Counted from the stretch's first letter, positions 46,142 to 58,441 are shown. The stretch: DNA of 64,000 nt from Romanomermis culicivorax (GCA_963922205.1 CAWUHX010000077.1:248001-312000), one strand, 5' to 3'. A program made the numbers and translations. The notes: a model not told the origin generated them from the sequence alone.

Positions 46142-46216
46142 GGCTCGGTTAGCGCAGTTGGATAGCGCATCTGCCTTGTATGCAGAAGGTCGAGGGTTCG
46201 AGATACCCCGAACGTT
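46142..46216 (+). tRNA. tRNA-Thr(UGU)-like gene, probably degenerate
   Basis: The A box TTAGCGCAGTTGG, a perfect D stem (GCGC/GCGC) and a perfect five-base anticodon stem (TCTGC/GCAGA) enclose loop CTTGTAT, giving anticodon TGT. The B box reads GGTTCGAGATA, one base off consensus. The T stem and acceptor stem pair poorly: the 3' side CCGAACG against 5' GGCTCGG leaves mismatches. A T-run (TTATTTTT) follows as a Pol III terminator. A decayed tRNA gene or the head of a tRNA-derived SINE are both possible. Confidence 0.55.
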
Positions 46217-47716
46217 ATTTTTCTGACGCGCCGGCCACGTGGATTTGGGCATACGACACGACTTCATGACCCGTAGCACAAACATTGATGTTGATCACCA
46301 TGAAAAATCATTGATAGAATCTGCATCCGGGTGCTGTGAATTCGCTACGGTACCTCACCATCATCTCTTTGATGAATATGATTCTTGGAAAAATTGATCC
46401 TGGGGAGTATTTACAGATTTATAATCTCATTCCATGAGTAATGCGAATGAATCTGACAAATTCAAAACCTCTTCGATTGGTTCGCTCCCCCCTCAAAAAA
46501 AGAATTTATTGATCTTTCGTTCAAAAAGTGATTTCTGGGTGATTAAAATCAAGCAGAATGTTCTGCTATTCACGTAAGTTCATTTATTAATATACGATGC
46601 TAAGTTTATCAATAATCATAGTGACCTGCTCGCTTTGCTATTTCAGACGTTAAGTATCGACGTCATCATTTAGATTTCCGGTCATTGGAAAGTAGATTAC
46701 AGTAAATTCAGTGAAGCACACCAAAGTGATCTTAAAAAGGTACGTAGTGTCGACAGCGTTGGCCAAATTTTATTTCTTTGTTGGAAAATATAGGTTGCAG
46801 TGAATTCGGTGCGGAGAATTACAGTAATCTCAAACAAGCATAATTTATACAAGCTCAATGTACCACCAACTGATGATTATTGCTAGCGTCGACGTTGCAG
46901 ACATAGTAATTAAAGAAGGGCATGACCGTTAATTCAGCGAGGATAATTCAAGAAACAAAATTTATGAATGCTCAACATATATAGAACCTGTAGATTGTTC
47001 CTGAGGTGGTGTCAACATCATAGGCCACATTTTATGTGCAAAGGCTCAATCAGGAAGACTTGCCCCAACATTCACGTTTGATTCATAAATACGCAAATTA
47101 AAATCTAAAACATCATCTCTGCACAATCTTCATGCAAATTTTTATCCGAAGAGGAAATACGCACTAAATAGGAGAAATGATACCTCGACGCCTGAAAAAA
47201 TCTGGTCTCAAATTACCGTAATTATCTCTCACAATCCGAAAGCAGCGTCGTTTATTTTTTCTGGAAACGGACAATTGCTGTGTTTCCGTATATCGGCACG
47301 TCGTCAATCTTCTTATGAAAGATTATTAGGAAATTTTCAAATCGTATAGAAAAGGTTTTCTCAAAACGATGAATAGAATTGACAAATAGAAAAAACGACG
47401 ATTCTTGGTCAGCTCACGCATCCATAGACTTTGACCGAATGACAGAAGGCTCATGAGAATCTCAGGTCAAAAAGCAATCACTGATCAAGGTCGAATAAAT
47501 GAATGCTCGTTAGTAGCCAATTCAACAATCGGAGATTTAGGTCAAATTGATGGCGTTTATGTGAATCTTTGGAATAATTACCCGTAATTTTTCTACGATT
47601 CTTTAAGCTGAACCACATATGTTGAAACTGAATATGATGTCAAGTCCTGTGGCTGGGTGCAACATCGCCAGTTAACAGAGTCAATCGTCAGAGGAACGGA
47701 CCCTCTGACAGTATAA
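46217..47716. other. no gene seen
   Basis: AT-rich sequence. CCACGTGGAT at 46233-46242 is the inverted partner of ATCCACGTGG just before the tRNA-like gene. Nothing else recognised. Confidence 0.4.
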
Positions 47717-48008
47717 GACTCGAGCACTTAAACCGAAACTTCAGGTTTAGCAATTGTAGTAAAACAAAAATAAACTCGAGCTCGGTCTTGACGTAATGGA
47801 AAAGTTAAACCTGAGACATGTCCGAGCTCATATTGAGTACGTTTTCTCCATTTGTTGTCTTAGGGGCAAGCTCGGGCCAAAAACCAGAGGTTTAGCTGAA
47901 ACCGAACTCGAGATTGTTATTGCAACTGATAAAAGTCAAAACCGACGTCCAGCTTATCTAAACCTATGGTTCAGAAGTTAAAACCGAGCTCGACTTAAAC
48001 CTGATCTG
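47717..48008. repeat. fold-back with CTCGAGCTCGGTT motifs
   Basis: The left part has ACTCGAGCACTTAAACCG and TTCAGGTTTAG; the right part has the complementary TAAAACCGAGCTCGACTTAA and AACCTGA. Several further copies of CGAGCTC / AAACCTGAG lie between. Arms are degenerate and no transposase is present. Confidence 0.55.
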
Positions 48009-51000
48009 ATTGCGACCGGCTCCTGGTTCATGGGAAAATTTTTAAATTCCTCTCTTCAGTCACGTATTCCTAAATAAAAACATTCGTGACATAATTTCGA
48101 ATAATCAGGCACCCCATTGTTTCCATAACAACAAGGAAGTAATATTTTTAATGACGCTCCAACTTTCTACGTTTATACCACAAAAATCACATGGAAACTC
48201 TATTCAGATTTTTTTGCCATGGCACAATGGCCACAATAGTTTACATTAATCACTTATAAGCAATTTCAAGATCACATAAACTTACTGTAATACCGGCCGG
48301 AGATGGATTTTTTATAGTCTATGGCAGTAGATACTGTTCTAACATTATCCACTGATTACGGTTCGTTGAAAACATTGTAAAAGACGATCATTCTTTGAGA
48401 CGGTGTTCATAGCATGATCGGATAAATGCAAATTCGATTTGAAATGTTCATCAATGACAGCAGAATATGGATAGAAGAACCACAATACTCGAGTATCGGA
48501 CATATATTCTTTCAATGAAGCACATGCTATAGACGAAGTGATCTGAAACCAAAGTAGCAGAAAATACAAAAAGTTGTCGTCGTGACTTTTTTGAATCGGA
48601 GATAACAGAAATCGGCCATCTGTCATACCAAAAACACATTACAGTAATATTTTCTTATGTGAGACTTAAAACACAGAATGATGTCCAGCTAGAGAAAAAA
48701 CAATTCAAGTTTTTCACTAAATGATTGTGGCGGATAAGGCCTTAAATTTGTTCAAAAAATATGTCCACGTGTACTGGAGATTTTTCATAATGTTCCAAGA
48801 TTTTTCTTCGTTCCAAGTGTGATTTTAAAATAAGTGAACACATGAGTGATTTAAATCGAACTTAAATCGACGATTCAATCGGAGATTGGTTTTGTCGCAG
48901 AAAATGCACAAAAAAAGATCAGAAATAATTAGATTCCTCCCTTTTACACGGCTGAAACTGTCTTAAAAAACGCTTCGTTTCAAAATCGAACGATAAAAAT
49001 GAAATCGTTAGGAAACCGTTCTCATAGAAACGTTGGGAAATAATTGAGACTCGATGAAATTACAACATGTAACGATTACTTGCATTTTTAATGGATTCAC
49101 ATGCTGAAAAATTTTTTAGACACGAGTTCAGACTTTCATGAAAATAATTTTTCGATGCTTAACTTGGCATTGATAGTCCTAATTACGGCTGATCAATTAC
49201 TTTTCTGCGATGACAAAGTGGTCGTTATTTTCTCCTGTTACATAATACTGTTTATATCTAATACTGAAACGGGAGAAAAAGTCAGACACGACAAGAGGTT
49301 GAAAAATGAAAATCGATCATTTATAGAAGTTCAATTTACGAGATAAGTGTAGTTGGGTTTCAGTGAAAAATAATGATTAATTTGTTGGAATTATTGCTGT
49401 CGTCAGGCACTTTTCTCTGTTCTCAAAAACTGATGTATCAACAATCTATTCTTCCTCAAGTGCTTTTAACTGGTGCGCAAAATGAAAGAGCAAGTATCAA
49501 GCTGTATTCATTGGTCACCCTTTTGCTTTAGAAATTTGCTACATACGTAAATAACGTGGACGGCTACAGCTGCTCACTGATCACTCTTGAGTGTAAATGC
49601 GATTGTTGAAGGGATATCAAAACCATAAGAACTCATTTATTGTTTGATATTTCACAATTTGAGAGTACAAAATTAAAAATTATCCTGACTTGTTAATTAA
49701 GGAAGGTGGCAGAGTTCAGAATTTTTTGAAATCGTTGGAAATTTATTTTGTCGCTCGGCATTGCAACAGATTCAGCGTAAGATGTATTTAGAAATGATAT
49801 TCATAAATTATACTAAATGAAGAGATGATTCGTTTGACAATTTTTATTCAACGTTATTCCTAACTTCATTTTTATCGAGAAAAATAGGACTAGTTCTTGT
49901 CAAAGTTTGTTCTTTTGAAAAGGATGTTCGGTGTGACCTCGCTATTTCTCCCTACGTTAGCGATGGTTTACAGAATCATGAATTCAGAACAGAAATTCAA
50001 TGATTGATGATCTATATGCGTTGTGATAAAAATCCATTTGTCTATTTTCGCTCCGGTTCAATCGTCTATGTGGAAAGTAGGTTGATCCTATAACTTTGCG
50101 ATGTTACTACTCACAAAATAGGTCAGAAACAGGTAAAATTTCGGTCGGTTGTTCGCCCCTCCTTTTTTATGATAAGATTTCCGAAACGAAAGAAAATCTA
50201 TTCGACGCTTATTCGCTAGGTTTCTCATTTAAGGTTTTAAAAGTCGATTATGATTGGCATCCATATCACGCACCTGTTGACATTGACAATATTTTTTCCG
50301 TACATTTTTTGTGACGATGGCACCACCCATGTAAAACAATTGTTCCAGGCCGGCGATGCATGTAAGTAAAATTTGAACTTTTTCAATTTGCATATCATAA
50401 TAAATTTTACCGTCTCCTTATTTTGCATTTGTTCTCTTGATTATTTCTAGTCTCGTCTAATCACTTTTCGTTTAATTTTTTCAATTGATATTTTATGGAT
50501 TTTCTGGTCGTCTTTTTTATTCTTGTTTTTTGTTCACATGCGCATCTCTTTGCATGTTGATTTCGATTTCTGCGTCCCTTTTTGGTTTGGGTTTCTTATC
50601 TTCTAATGTCTTGTTCTTGCCTGTTCTATTCTGCTTCCGTTTATTTTTTCATCTATGATTTTACTTCAGTCTTTCTAATGTTTCTACACTTTTTTCATAT
50701 ATATTTTTTGCAAGTTCATGTTTATATTTCTGCTGAGGTTTCATTACTGCTCGTTTATTGGCTGCATTTCCGGTTTGCGTATCAATTTTTCGTTTCGCGT
50801 TTCCAAAGTTGTCGCGATTTTTGTTTACTTCATCTTTTGGTACTTTTTTATTTCAGCTTCATATTCTGTTGTTGTTAGCACTTTTTCTGTTCATATGCTT
50901 TTTCTATTTCTGTGCCTTTTGTGCCTATGATCTAGCGTCTTTTAAAATCCATTGTGTATGCTCTATTTTTCCATCACTACTCCTGTTTCTATTTCTTTTT

Positions 51001-51299
51001 ATGTTCATTCGTGTTTCCGTGTTCTTCTGCTGTTGTTCCTGTTCCTACGCATTGTTTTGTCACGCTGCCGTTTGACTACTATTTCACTTGTATTTTGTTT
51101 GTAACTTATTAAGCTACTCATGTTACTTCCATTTATTTTTCTTAGGTTATCGGTTCTTCTTCTCGTTATGGATTCTATTTGTTCATATTACCATTTTTTA
51201 GCTTTCCAAATTCCAAGACTCGTTTTCTCATTTTTATTCAATTTTTCTGTCGTTTTTATTTCTGGTTATTCGTTCCTTCTTTCCCATACATTTTTACAG
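48009..51299. other. about 3.3 kb without a convincing gene; T-rich strand bias at the right
   Basis: Unrecognised frames only (for example minus 48345-48626). From about 50430 to 51295 the plus strand is strongly T-rich, giving spurious hydrophobic frames (50582-51075). A signal-peptide-like start (MDFLVVFFILVFCSHAHLF, ATG at about 50495) lies here, but no matching phase-1 donor was found, so it is not claimed as exon 1 of the next gene. Confidence 0.35.
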
Positions 51300-53044
51300 G
51301 CACTGCCCCCGAAGGCTCGTGGGCTCCTTTGCCGGACGGCGTACGATGTGGTAGCGTCAATTGCGATTGGCCATCACAATGGTGCGTAATAGTAAAGGGC
51401 GACAACGCACCAAATTTCAAATGTGTTGATGGTAAGACAGTCTTCGCTGACATTAAGCATGTATGCCCAACTCTGCGTAGAACTTCTCTTACCTCAAGCA
51501 GCTTTTGCCTAACCACCAACAGATAGTAAAACTAAATCGTATGCCAACATTTTTTTGCTCAAGTTGTAGACATGACTGCTACAGTGAACTTGAGAAGTGT
51601 TCTCATCGTACATGCACTACATGTAAATTCTGCTGGGTCGGATAGAAATTTTTTCCTTTCTTGATAACAAAAAGGAAGGTATTTTTACATCCAAGCAGAA
51701 TATTCTCCTATCTTTACTCGTAAAATATATGAAAATACTTGTTTCGTCAGTACTTTTTATAGTTCTTTGGAATCATGCACGCGTTGTTCAGGAAAGCCGT
51801 TAAGCTACAGTATCATTTTCATTCTTATAACGTCTTTCTCTTCTTTTTTCTCATTTTTCTTCATCATCTTCTTGATCTATGCTGAGGGGCCGAATCTCAA
51901 AAATCTTCTAAGGGTCAATCAAAGTCTGCTGAAGGTTTAGATCTCCAAACCCCCCCCCCCCCCGGGTGCATGCTTGGTGCTCACAATGAAGGTTTATTAT
52001 TTGCATGAGCGTCATCTTAGCTTTCCTGCATTGGTTTGATGAAGCCTAACAGTATTCTTTGTAGAGCCAAATTGTGAAAACAGATTAGATAAACTCCATA
52101 AAAGCTTGCGGTTTCTAAAATTTTTGTCAACCAGCTCACGTTTCATCAATGATACTATTTTTAGTACTTCCGACATGTAAAAACGCTATGGGCGTTACAC
52201 CTGCCCCTGTAACGTCACCGGACCCACCGACGGGCGCCGAGGGCGGTACGAACCGGCTTCCCGGACCTACGAGCGGCCAATCGCCCCAGCCGACTGATAA
52301 TGGTTGCGTTGACATGCATCCGTTTTGTTGTTACTGGGCGCAAAATGGTGAATGCGACAAGAACATATACTTTATGCGGGTGGGGTGCCAAAAGTCTTGC
52401 GGCACGTGCGGATGCCGTGGTAAGTGTGGTGACACATATTGTTTGAATAACTTGTAGGTTTCTATAAGATAGGTAATTTGGTGACCATCATGTTTTATAG
52501 GAGCAGCTTGATTGATCTAGATTGAGTCGATCTATTGACTATGTGAAAAGTGATTGCTTCACTTGGAAGTTTTACTTTTCTTTAATTTGGTAAAATTTCC
52601 CAACATTCCAATAAGAAAAGTCTCAAATTGGGATAATCCTTATCGGTTACTAATTTACTGGATCGATTGAACTATTCTATGGAACGCGTTGATTTTTATA
52701 ATTGGCTGCTACAATTGTACAAATCACACATCCATGATTATGAATTTTCTGCACAGTCCAATCACTAACTGATGTAGTCACGTATCATATCAACTAATAA
52801 TCCAATTTGTGCTGTTGGGTTGATATTTTGTTTATTTTTAGTCGAAAAAGCTGAAACTTGTGCGGTAAATTTGAACGTCGCCGATTGCAAGATTGTTCGA
52901 GATTCTAGTAAGTGTTCCATTTGAAGACGCAACTGTAAGAGTTTTCACGCGTTAATATTTCATTACAGTGATCCTTGCAGTTCGTGCGCAAATGAATTTC
53001 TAAAGTCTGTTGGGAAATGCCCCGATGCTGCAGAAAAAAGATAA
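51300..53044 (+). CDS. secreted cysteine-rich ShKT-domain gene (first of three), 5' exon missing
   Basis: Exons: 51300-51431 (after TTTTTACAG; donor GATG|GTAAGAC), 52165-52419 (after CTATTTTTAG; donor CGTG|GTAAGTG), 52842-52907 or -52911, and 52969-53044. The first three internal exons are multiples of three and phase 1-1. Exon 1 of this set has four Cys (VRCGSVNCDWPSQWC); exon 2 has a Pro/Thr/Gly-rich linker and a ShKT module (CVDMHPFCCYWAQNGEC then a Met-x-x-x-Cys and SCGTC ending) with two extra Cys. The last exon fits its cysteine-rich reading (DPCSSCANEF) only if a weak donor AA|GTGTTC is used instead of A|GTAAGTG. ShKT modules are common in secreted nematode proteins; the true function is unknown. 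Exon 1 with a signal peptide was not found. Confidence 0.7.
51605..51980 (+). repeat. dispersed repeat, copy 2, in an intron
   Basis: Partner of 30743-31115. It ends in a run of 13-14 C followed by GGGTGC. Confidence 0.7.
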
Positions 53045-53449
53045 TGTACTTTCTTGGATAGTTGTCAAGCTAGAAAAAGGGGGACTAGATTTTTGCGAAC
53101 TTGGGTGAAAGTTTAGAAAATCCAGTTTTGTAATATTGGATTTTCATTCGTTCTCATTAAAAAGTTTTCCATGTCTGTGAAAAAGTATACTCAGCAGCTT
53201 CGCGAATTTTGCCCTTCTCCAGGCATTGTGTCAACTAAAGTAAAATTTTTCCAAATAAAAATTATATGCAATCATGCTTATCATGGCTGGCTTCACTCAA
53301 ATGTCTAGAAATAGTAAACCAATAGCATTCTAGTTCTTGACTAATTCGAAACTGTGCCTCTCCCTGAAGCTGAAAAATAGAGATGGATTGACAAATTATA
53401 GTCATTTTGTTTTTTACAACTTATGCCTGTGATTAAAGGGGCGTCCATT

Positions 53450-53880
53450 AGCACTATAAAAACCGGAGGTTGGTTGCATTAACCTATCCTGAGGATAATC
53501 TCAGCGTGGAGATTAAATTGCTGATCCTCAGTTTCAGCTAATCCCAATGTCGAGATCACTTTCTTGCAGTGTTGCACTAACAATCCTCACTTCAGGGTTG
53601 GCTAATACTGAGCTTTAGGCTTGAGTTCAGAAATTGCGGACATTTTTATATTTATTCGATTTTGACATAAAAAATTACGAGAAAATGCTAGTGCAACCTG
53701 ACAGCTCGAGCTGGTGTCGACATCAAGCGTGGGATAATCCTGAGGACGTTGCTTTTACACCAAACTTGGGGTCATTGACATGTTAGTGCAATCTCTGAAA
53801 CTGAGGTGGTCGTCCTTTTGTTCGAGATTATCTTGAGCTCGAGCTTAGACCCGTTTAGTGCAACTGAGCTCTGCCTAGCT
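53450..53880. repeat. fold-back with GTTGCACTAA / GATAATCTC arms
   Basis: The left arm GGTTGCATTAACC ... GATAATCTC (53471-53505) and right arm GAGATTATCTTGAG ... TTTAGTGCAAC (53823-53866) are inverted. Internal words TTGCACTAAC / GTTAGTGCAA and GGATTATCC-type palindromes repeat. There is no ORF. Confidence 0.6.
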
Positions 53881-54770
53881 CTGACTACACTCATTGGGCA
53901 GCATTTGCAAATGCACCAACGGGGTAAAACATTCAAAAATGCCTTTAAAAAGCTCCTGATTCAGCCAAGTCTATAAAATGATATATAGGCCCTATATTAC
54001 ACTGACGCAATTGCAGATTTTTCCTCATCTGCTCAATTTTAATGCTTGCAGTTGGTTCAAACGATTGATTTAGTTCTAGGACTTTGCTGTGTAACTTTTT
54101 ACTCAAAAACTGAGCTGGATTTTATGTCCATACTTCCCACTGTGGATTCCTGTTTTATGGACAATAAATTAAGTAAAAAATTTCTATGCAGTTAGAAGCA
54201 CACATGTGCGACGAGGCGGGGATATGGGGGTACATACCCCGAGAGTTTTGAAATTGAAAAATTTTCTGTATGAAAAAAAATTGTGGCCAACTTTATTGGA
54301 TTATTGTTTAGAAAAATTCGGGGTCCAATCCTAGTACCCTCCTCAAAATTTTGGAGCTGCTCATGTATGGTTGGAAGATGTGTTGATGCACTCAGCTGCA
54401 GAATATACTTATTCATAGACACAAAAAATTTTTTAACGAAAAAGAATGAAAATCCGATATTACAAAACTGAGTTTTTAAAACTCTTTCACAAAAACCTAG
54501 TCCCCCCTTTTTCTAGCTTGACAACTTTCCAAGCAAGTATATTCTCTTTTTTCTGTCCCATCGGGGCATTTTCCAGTAAACTAGTTCACCCTTTTTTAGT
54601 GGGCCTTGACCATGTATGAAAACCTTCATTAAAACACATTGAAGTTTTAACTTCGGCCATCTTCAAATCAAAGAAACAACAAAAAGCAAATCTTTAGCTA
54701 CGAATTCTCACTCGGTAAAAGTAAAAAATGTGTAAACTGCATAGTACTTAAAAAACGTTGTGAACAAAGT
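53881..54770. other. no gene seen
   Basis: AT-rich sequence between two repeat blocks. It was searched for the missing signal-peptide exon of the next gene without success. Confidence 0.4.
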
Positions 54771-55175
54771 GTAAAGTAACCGTATCCATTGAATTCCCCA
54801 TAATCAAAACCCTTCACTTAAAACAATCACAGACATACCTTTGTTTACACCCGCAACTATTTTTTGTGTAAAGTGACCAATTCAATGGAAGCGATCACTT
54901 TACACTAAAAATTATCCCAAGTGTAAACCACTGTATTTCTGAGATTTGGTAAGGGGGGGGGCTTTTCGGCTATGAAGAATTCGATGGATGCAGTCACGTC
55001 ACTCAAAGTTATCCTAATTTTTCGTGTATAGTGACCGCGTCCATTGAATTCCCAATGGTCGAAAACCCCTTTCATTAAAAAATTGCGGAAATATGTTTTC
55101 TTACACCCGGGATATTTTTCGAGTAAAGTGACCGCATCCATTGAATTCCCTATGATCGAAAATCCTAGCACTTCG
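54771..55175. repeat. direct and inverted repeats of GTAAAGTGACC-ATTGAATTCCC
   Basis: Units containing GTGTAAAGTGACCGCATCC, ATTGAATTCCC, ATGATCGAAAACCCTTTCA and TTACACCCGGGATATTTT occur at about 54771, 55022 and 55122. Between them (54880-55000) the complementary version appears (GATCACTTTACACTAAAAAT). A G8 run lies near 54953. Confidence 0.7.
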
Positions 55176-55908
55176 AAAATCCCAATAACACTACAGGTTC
55201 AATTGAAATAGCAAAAAATTCTGGCACCGTAGTGATTGGAAAAAATTATTTTTTTGAAGCCAGTATTATATAAGAAAATTGTATAATTTTGGTGGTTTCC
55301 GGGTATCGTATTGAAACCATATTTCCAAAAAGAGAAAAGTGTAATCTGAGGGACATCTGGTAGGATCATTGGGCGAAGTATCGAGCTCCGAAAAACTACA
55401 CAAAAGCCCCCAAAAAGGCCGTTTTTTGCATGTTTTTTGGGTACCACCGAGCACCATTTGCAAATAGAAGTCAAATGACCACATGCATCCCATACTTTGT
55501 CTCTCTGCCCGAAATTATGAAAAGACCCCAAGTTTCTAGCTCTTACCGTTTTGGCTCTAGAGAGTAGACGCGAACTTGGGGGTCCAAGTATATTATAGGT
55601 TGTCGCTACCGCGCCACCTATGATGACAGATCTTCTTCCTATAGTGGGCGAAATTGATAAAACTAAAAATATTTTTTCATTGACCGCACCAGCAGTACTT
55701 GACCCATTTTCATTTCTGTACTACAATCTTTCAAATCTTTTACACACAAAATTTTAAAATTGTCAAAATTGAGCTGTATCGCATAACACATTAATAGCAA
55801 TAAGACATTTAAGCTTTTGGCAGTATCAGTCTATAAATTTCCAACGACGACAAAAAACTGTAGTAGTAAGAAAAATACAAAAAACGTTAAGTAATACAAA
55901 CTATTTAG
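55176..55908. other. no gene seen
   Basis: The minus-strand frames at 55199-55531 are overlapping and unrecognised. A signal-peptide exon for the following gene was not found. Confidence 0.35.
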
Positions 55909-57838
55909 TCATGCAAAACACCGGCTGTAATCCAATGACTGGCTGCAACAACCCCGGTCAAACGGCCAGACATCAACAGCGCGGCTGCCCACAACCTTCG
56001 GGTTGTTTGCCCTTCGAACAGCAACAACAGCATCAACCTTGCTTCACTCCCGGTGGCTGCGGCTCTAAAATGCAGGTCAGTTGCGTCGACTGCGGCGGTC
56101 GTTCGGAGACGAGGTCAGTGAAATCACTCCTCAGGGCGGACGAAGGGCATGGCGTTGCCCAAAGTCCGACGTTGGGTGGTCAAGGAGGTAAGTTGCTGCG
56201 GCACAGTGGATGTCTTTGTATTTTGGAAATGTGGTTTAAGGCTAAACCTGCTTTTCAATTGTTTAGCATCGACGAATTCCATAAATCTACAGTCTATTAA
56301 TCTTGATATGCTTGTTAATAGTAAGGGTGAAAATCAAGCACTATTTCTTGTTTTTACGATTTCCTGCCAAACCATGTCACGAAGGATTGAAAATTTTTGA
56401 GTAAAGAATTTTACGGTAAAACCTGTGTGTGAATGATTTTGATGACAGTACTAATTCTTGTCATTTTTCGATTTACAAGCATTTTATAAAAACCTGACTT
56501 TATAGTATATTCATAGTACCTGAATTTCCGTTATGCAGAAATAAAATTCAATCAAATATATATAAAGTGTTTGAGAAAACGAACCTCCTCTCCATCATAA
56601 TCTTGAAGTGCATATTTCTAATAATTTTGTTCATTTGTACTGCGAAAAATATTTTGCAAAAAATGTTCATCAAGCTTACAGTAATCTTACTATCTTTTGT
56701 CTTCGGAATGTACCAATTTTTAGGATCAAATGAGATTTCGCATGTTCTTCGAACTGTTAAATTTCAGGCCAGGGACAGATTTTTATGCGTTTTAGTTTGC
56801 CTGGAATCAGTTATGCTTTACTTAAATTGTCTTACCGTATTTCTGATTTTTGAAATCCTCTCGTATTCAGGGCAAAGGATACCATGCTATGAAATTCCTA
56901 ACTTGGTTTTACTTGCTTGCTCAACTTACTACAGATGAGTCTTTGAGAAGATAACTCTCAGACAAACGATCGCTTTCAATCAGTTATTGTCCAAAAAGTA
57001 CAGTTCTGACATATGTGATTTCAGTACGAAATAAAAAACGAAAGAAAGCAATTGCTAAAAAAGTTAATTTTAACTTCAGTCATTTACTCGAAGCCCCGAT
57101 GTTCTTTCTCTTTACAGGTCCAGAAATGAATGGGCTCTCAAAAAAATGAGTTATACAAATTTATAAATGAACTTTAGTCGAGGCCTAGGATCAAAACTGT
57201 ACAGCTTCAGTTGACGCAAAGTAGAAAATCAACTATATCTGTTCCATAAAAGTTACGCTGAAAATGACGAAGTATTTTTGAAAGGTTTTTCAGAAAAATA
57301 ACAATAAGGAGAAGTGCATAATGCCATTTGAAGTATTTATGAGCAATGGTAGATCACGTATGGAAAATGGTAAATCTTTTCGAGGTTCTTGAGTATTGCG
57401 CGGAATGTGGTTGGCGTTCGATAATCAATCTGGTATTTTTTATGCAATGACTTATGGATGCACTTTATGGATTCAACTCGCTGCTCAGATGAAATATTCC
57501 TCAGGGCCCATTTATTCTCGTTAGCGGCGCTAAGGAATCTTTAGCGGAATTCGCACACGATGAAAGTGTTTCGATTCAATTTTTTTGCATATCCATGTAG
57601 AAGGTCATCTGGGTAAGATAGTGCCATGAAAATATGTGCATGGGCTCTGCTGACATACTCGGGGTAATCAACTTGCCATTTAGGATCCCTAAGCCCCACT
57701 AGGAGTATAGACGGGCTTTATAATTCAGGTTGCTCCGATTATATAAGAAGTTGCTCCACTATGTCCGCCAATGTGTGCCACAAATCAACTTTCATGAACA
57801 ACATGTGTCGACAAACTTGCGGCGGTTGCAGAAAATGA
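55909..57838 (+). CDS. secreted cysteine-rich ShKT-domain gene (second of three), 5' exon missing
   Basis: Two exons are supported: 55909-56187 (after CTATTTAG; donor AGGAG|GTAAGTTG) and 57729-57838 (after TATAATTCAG, ending TGA). The first has 279 nt, phase 1-1. It encodes eight Cys in a Gly/Gln/Pro-rich setting (TGCNPMTGCNNPGQ, then GCPQPSGC), and ends in a stretch containing GVAQSPTLGGQG that matches the third gene's GPAQSPTF. The last exon is 110 nt and encodes a six-Cys ShKT module (CSDYIRSC ... FMNNMCRQTCGGCRK), 23 of 35 residues identical to the third gene's module. It lies in a different frame from the longest ORF there, so it is easily missed. The product is probably secreted; no channel-blocking Lys-Tyr pair is seen. 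Confidence 0.75.
56424..56505 (+). repeat. dispersed TIR-like arm in intron
   Basis: GTGAATGATTTTGATGACAG, then ATTTACAAGCATTTTATAAA and a CTTTATAG end. It matches the right end of the 3567-4076 element. Confidence 0.6.
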
Positions 57839-58441
57839 CGAATTCAGAGCTACAGAATCTAATACCGTTCAAGATTCGTTATCCAGCCTTTGTGATCGTT
57901 TACTTATGCATACTTTTTATAGTAATAAAAATGGGAGCATAAATTTCAGTTCTACAGCATCTCCCTTTTATTGTGATGTAACAGAGCAAAATTTAAAAAA
58001 ATTTCATATTACTGACTAATGACTATAGTGATGGAAATTTTGTATAAAAAATAAAATGCTCTTAAAAGCTTACTATTAATAATTTCATGATATGATTGCA
58101 TTTGGATTTCGATTCTTCCCATAATTTTCAGAAAATTTATTTTTTTCCATACATTCCAATTTCAAAAACTTGTTTATCGATGTTACAAAGTGGTATCACC
58201 GTCGTACGATAATTAACGTTTGATTTTTCATGCCTTCATTTTTAGAAACGTATGTTATAAAATAGATTCATGATTCGATGCTTTTGTTGCTGCTCTAAAT
58301 CAGGTTATGCATAAAAATTAGACTAGTCCATACACGAGATCATCGAACAAACCGCAGTAGATCTTTAATTTTAGTTTTCTAGTTTAATAGTTCAAATTTT
58401 ATAATATATTTCTTTCCTTTGGGAAAAGTCAGAGGTTGGAT

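Noticed and set aside
46142-46216. tRNA-Tyr reading of the anticodon loop (GTA)
   Set aside because: The perfect five-base stem fixes a seven-base loop CTTGTAT, placing TGT at positions 34-36.
50582-51075. Hydrophobic frames that look like membrane proteins
   Set aside because: They are produced by T-rich low-complexity DNA in all frames; no conserved motif.
56567-56938. 123-codon hydrophobic frame in the large intron of the second ShKT gene
   Set aside because: It has a signal-like stretch (MFIKLTVILLSFVFG) but no usable donor and no known domain; probably a chance AT-rich frame.
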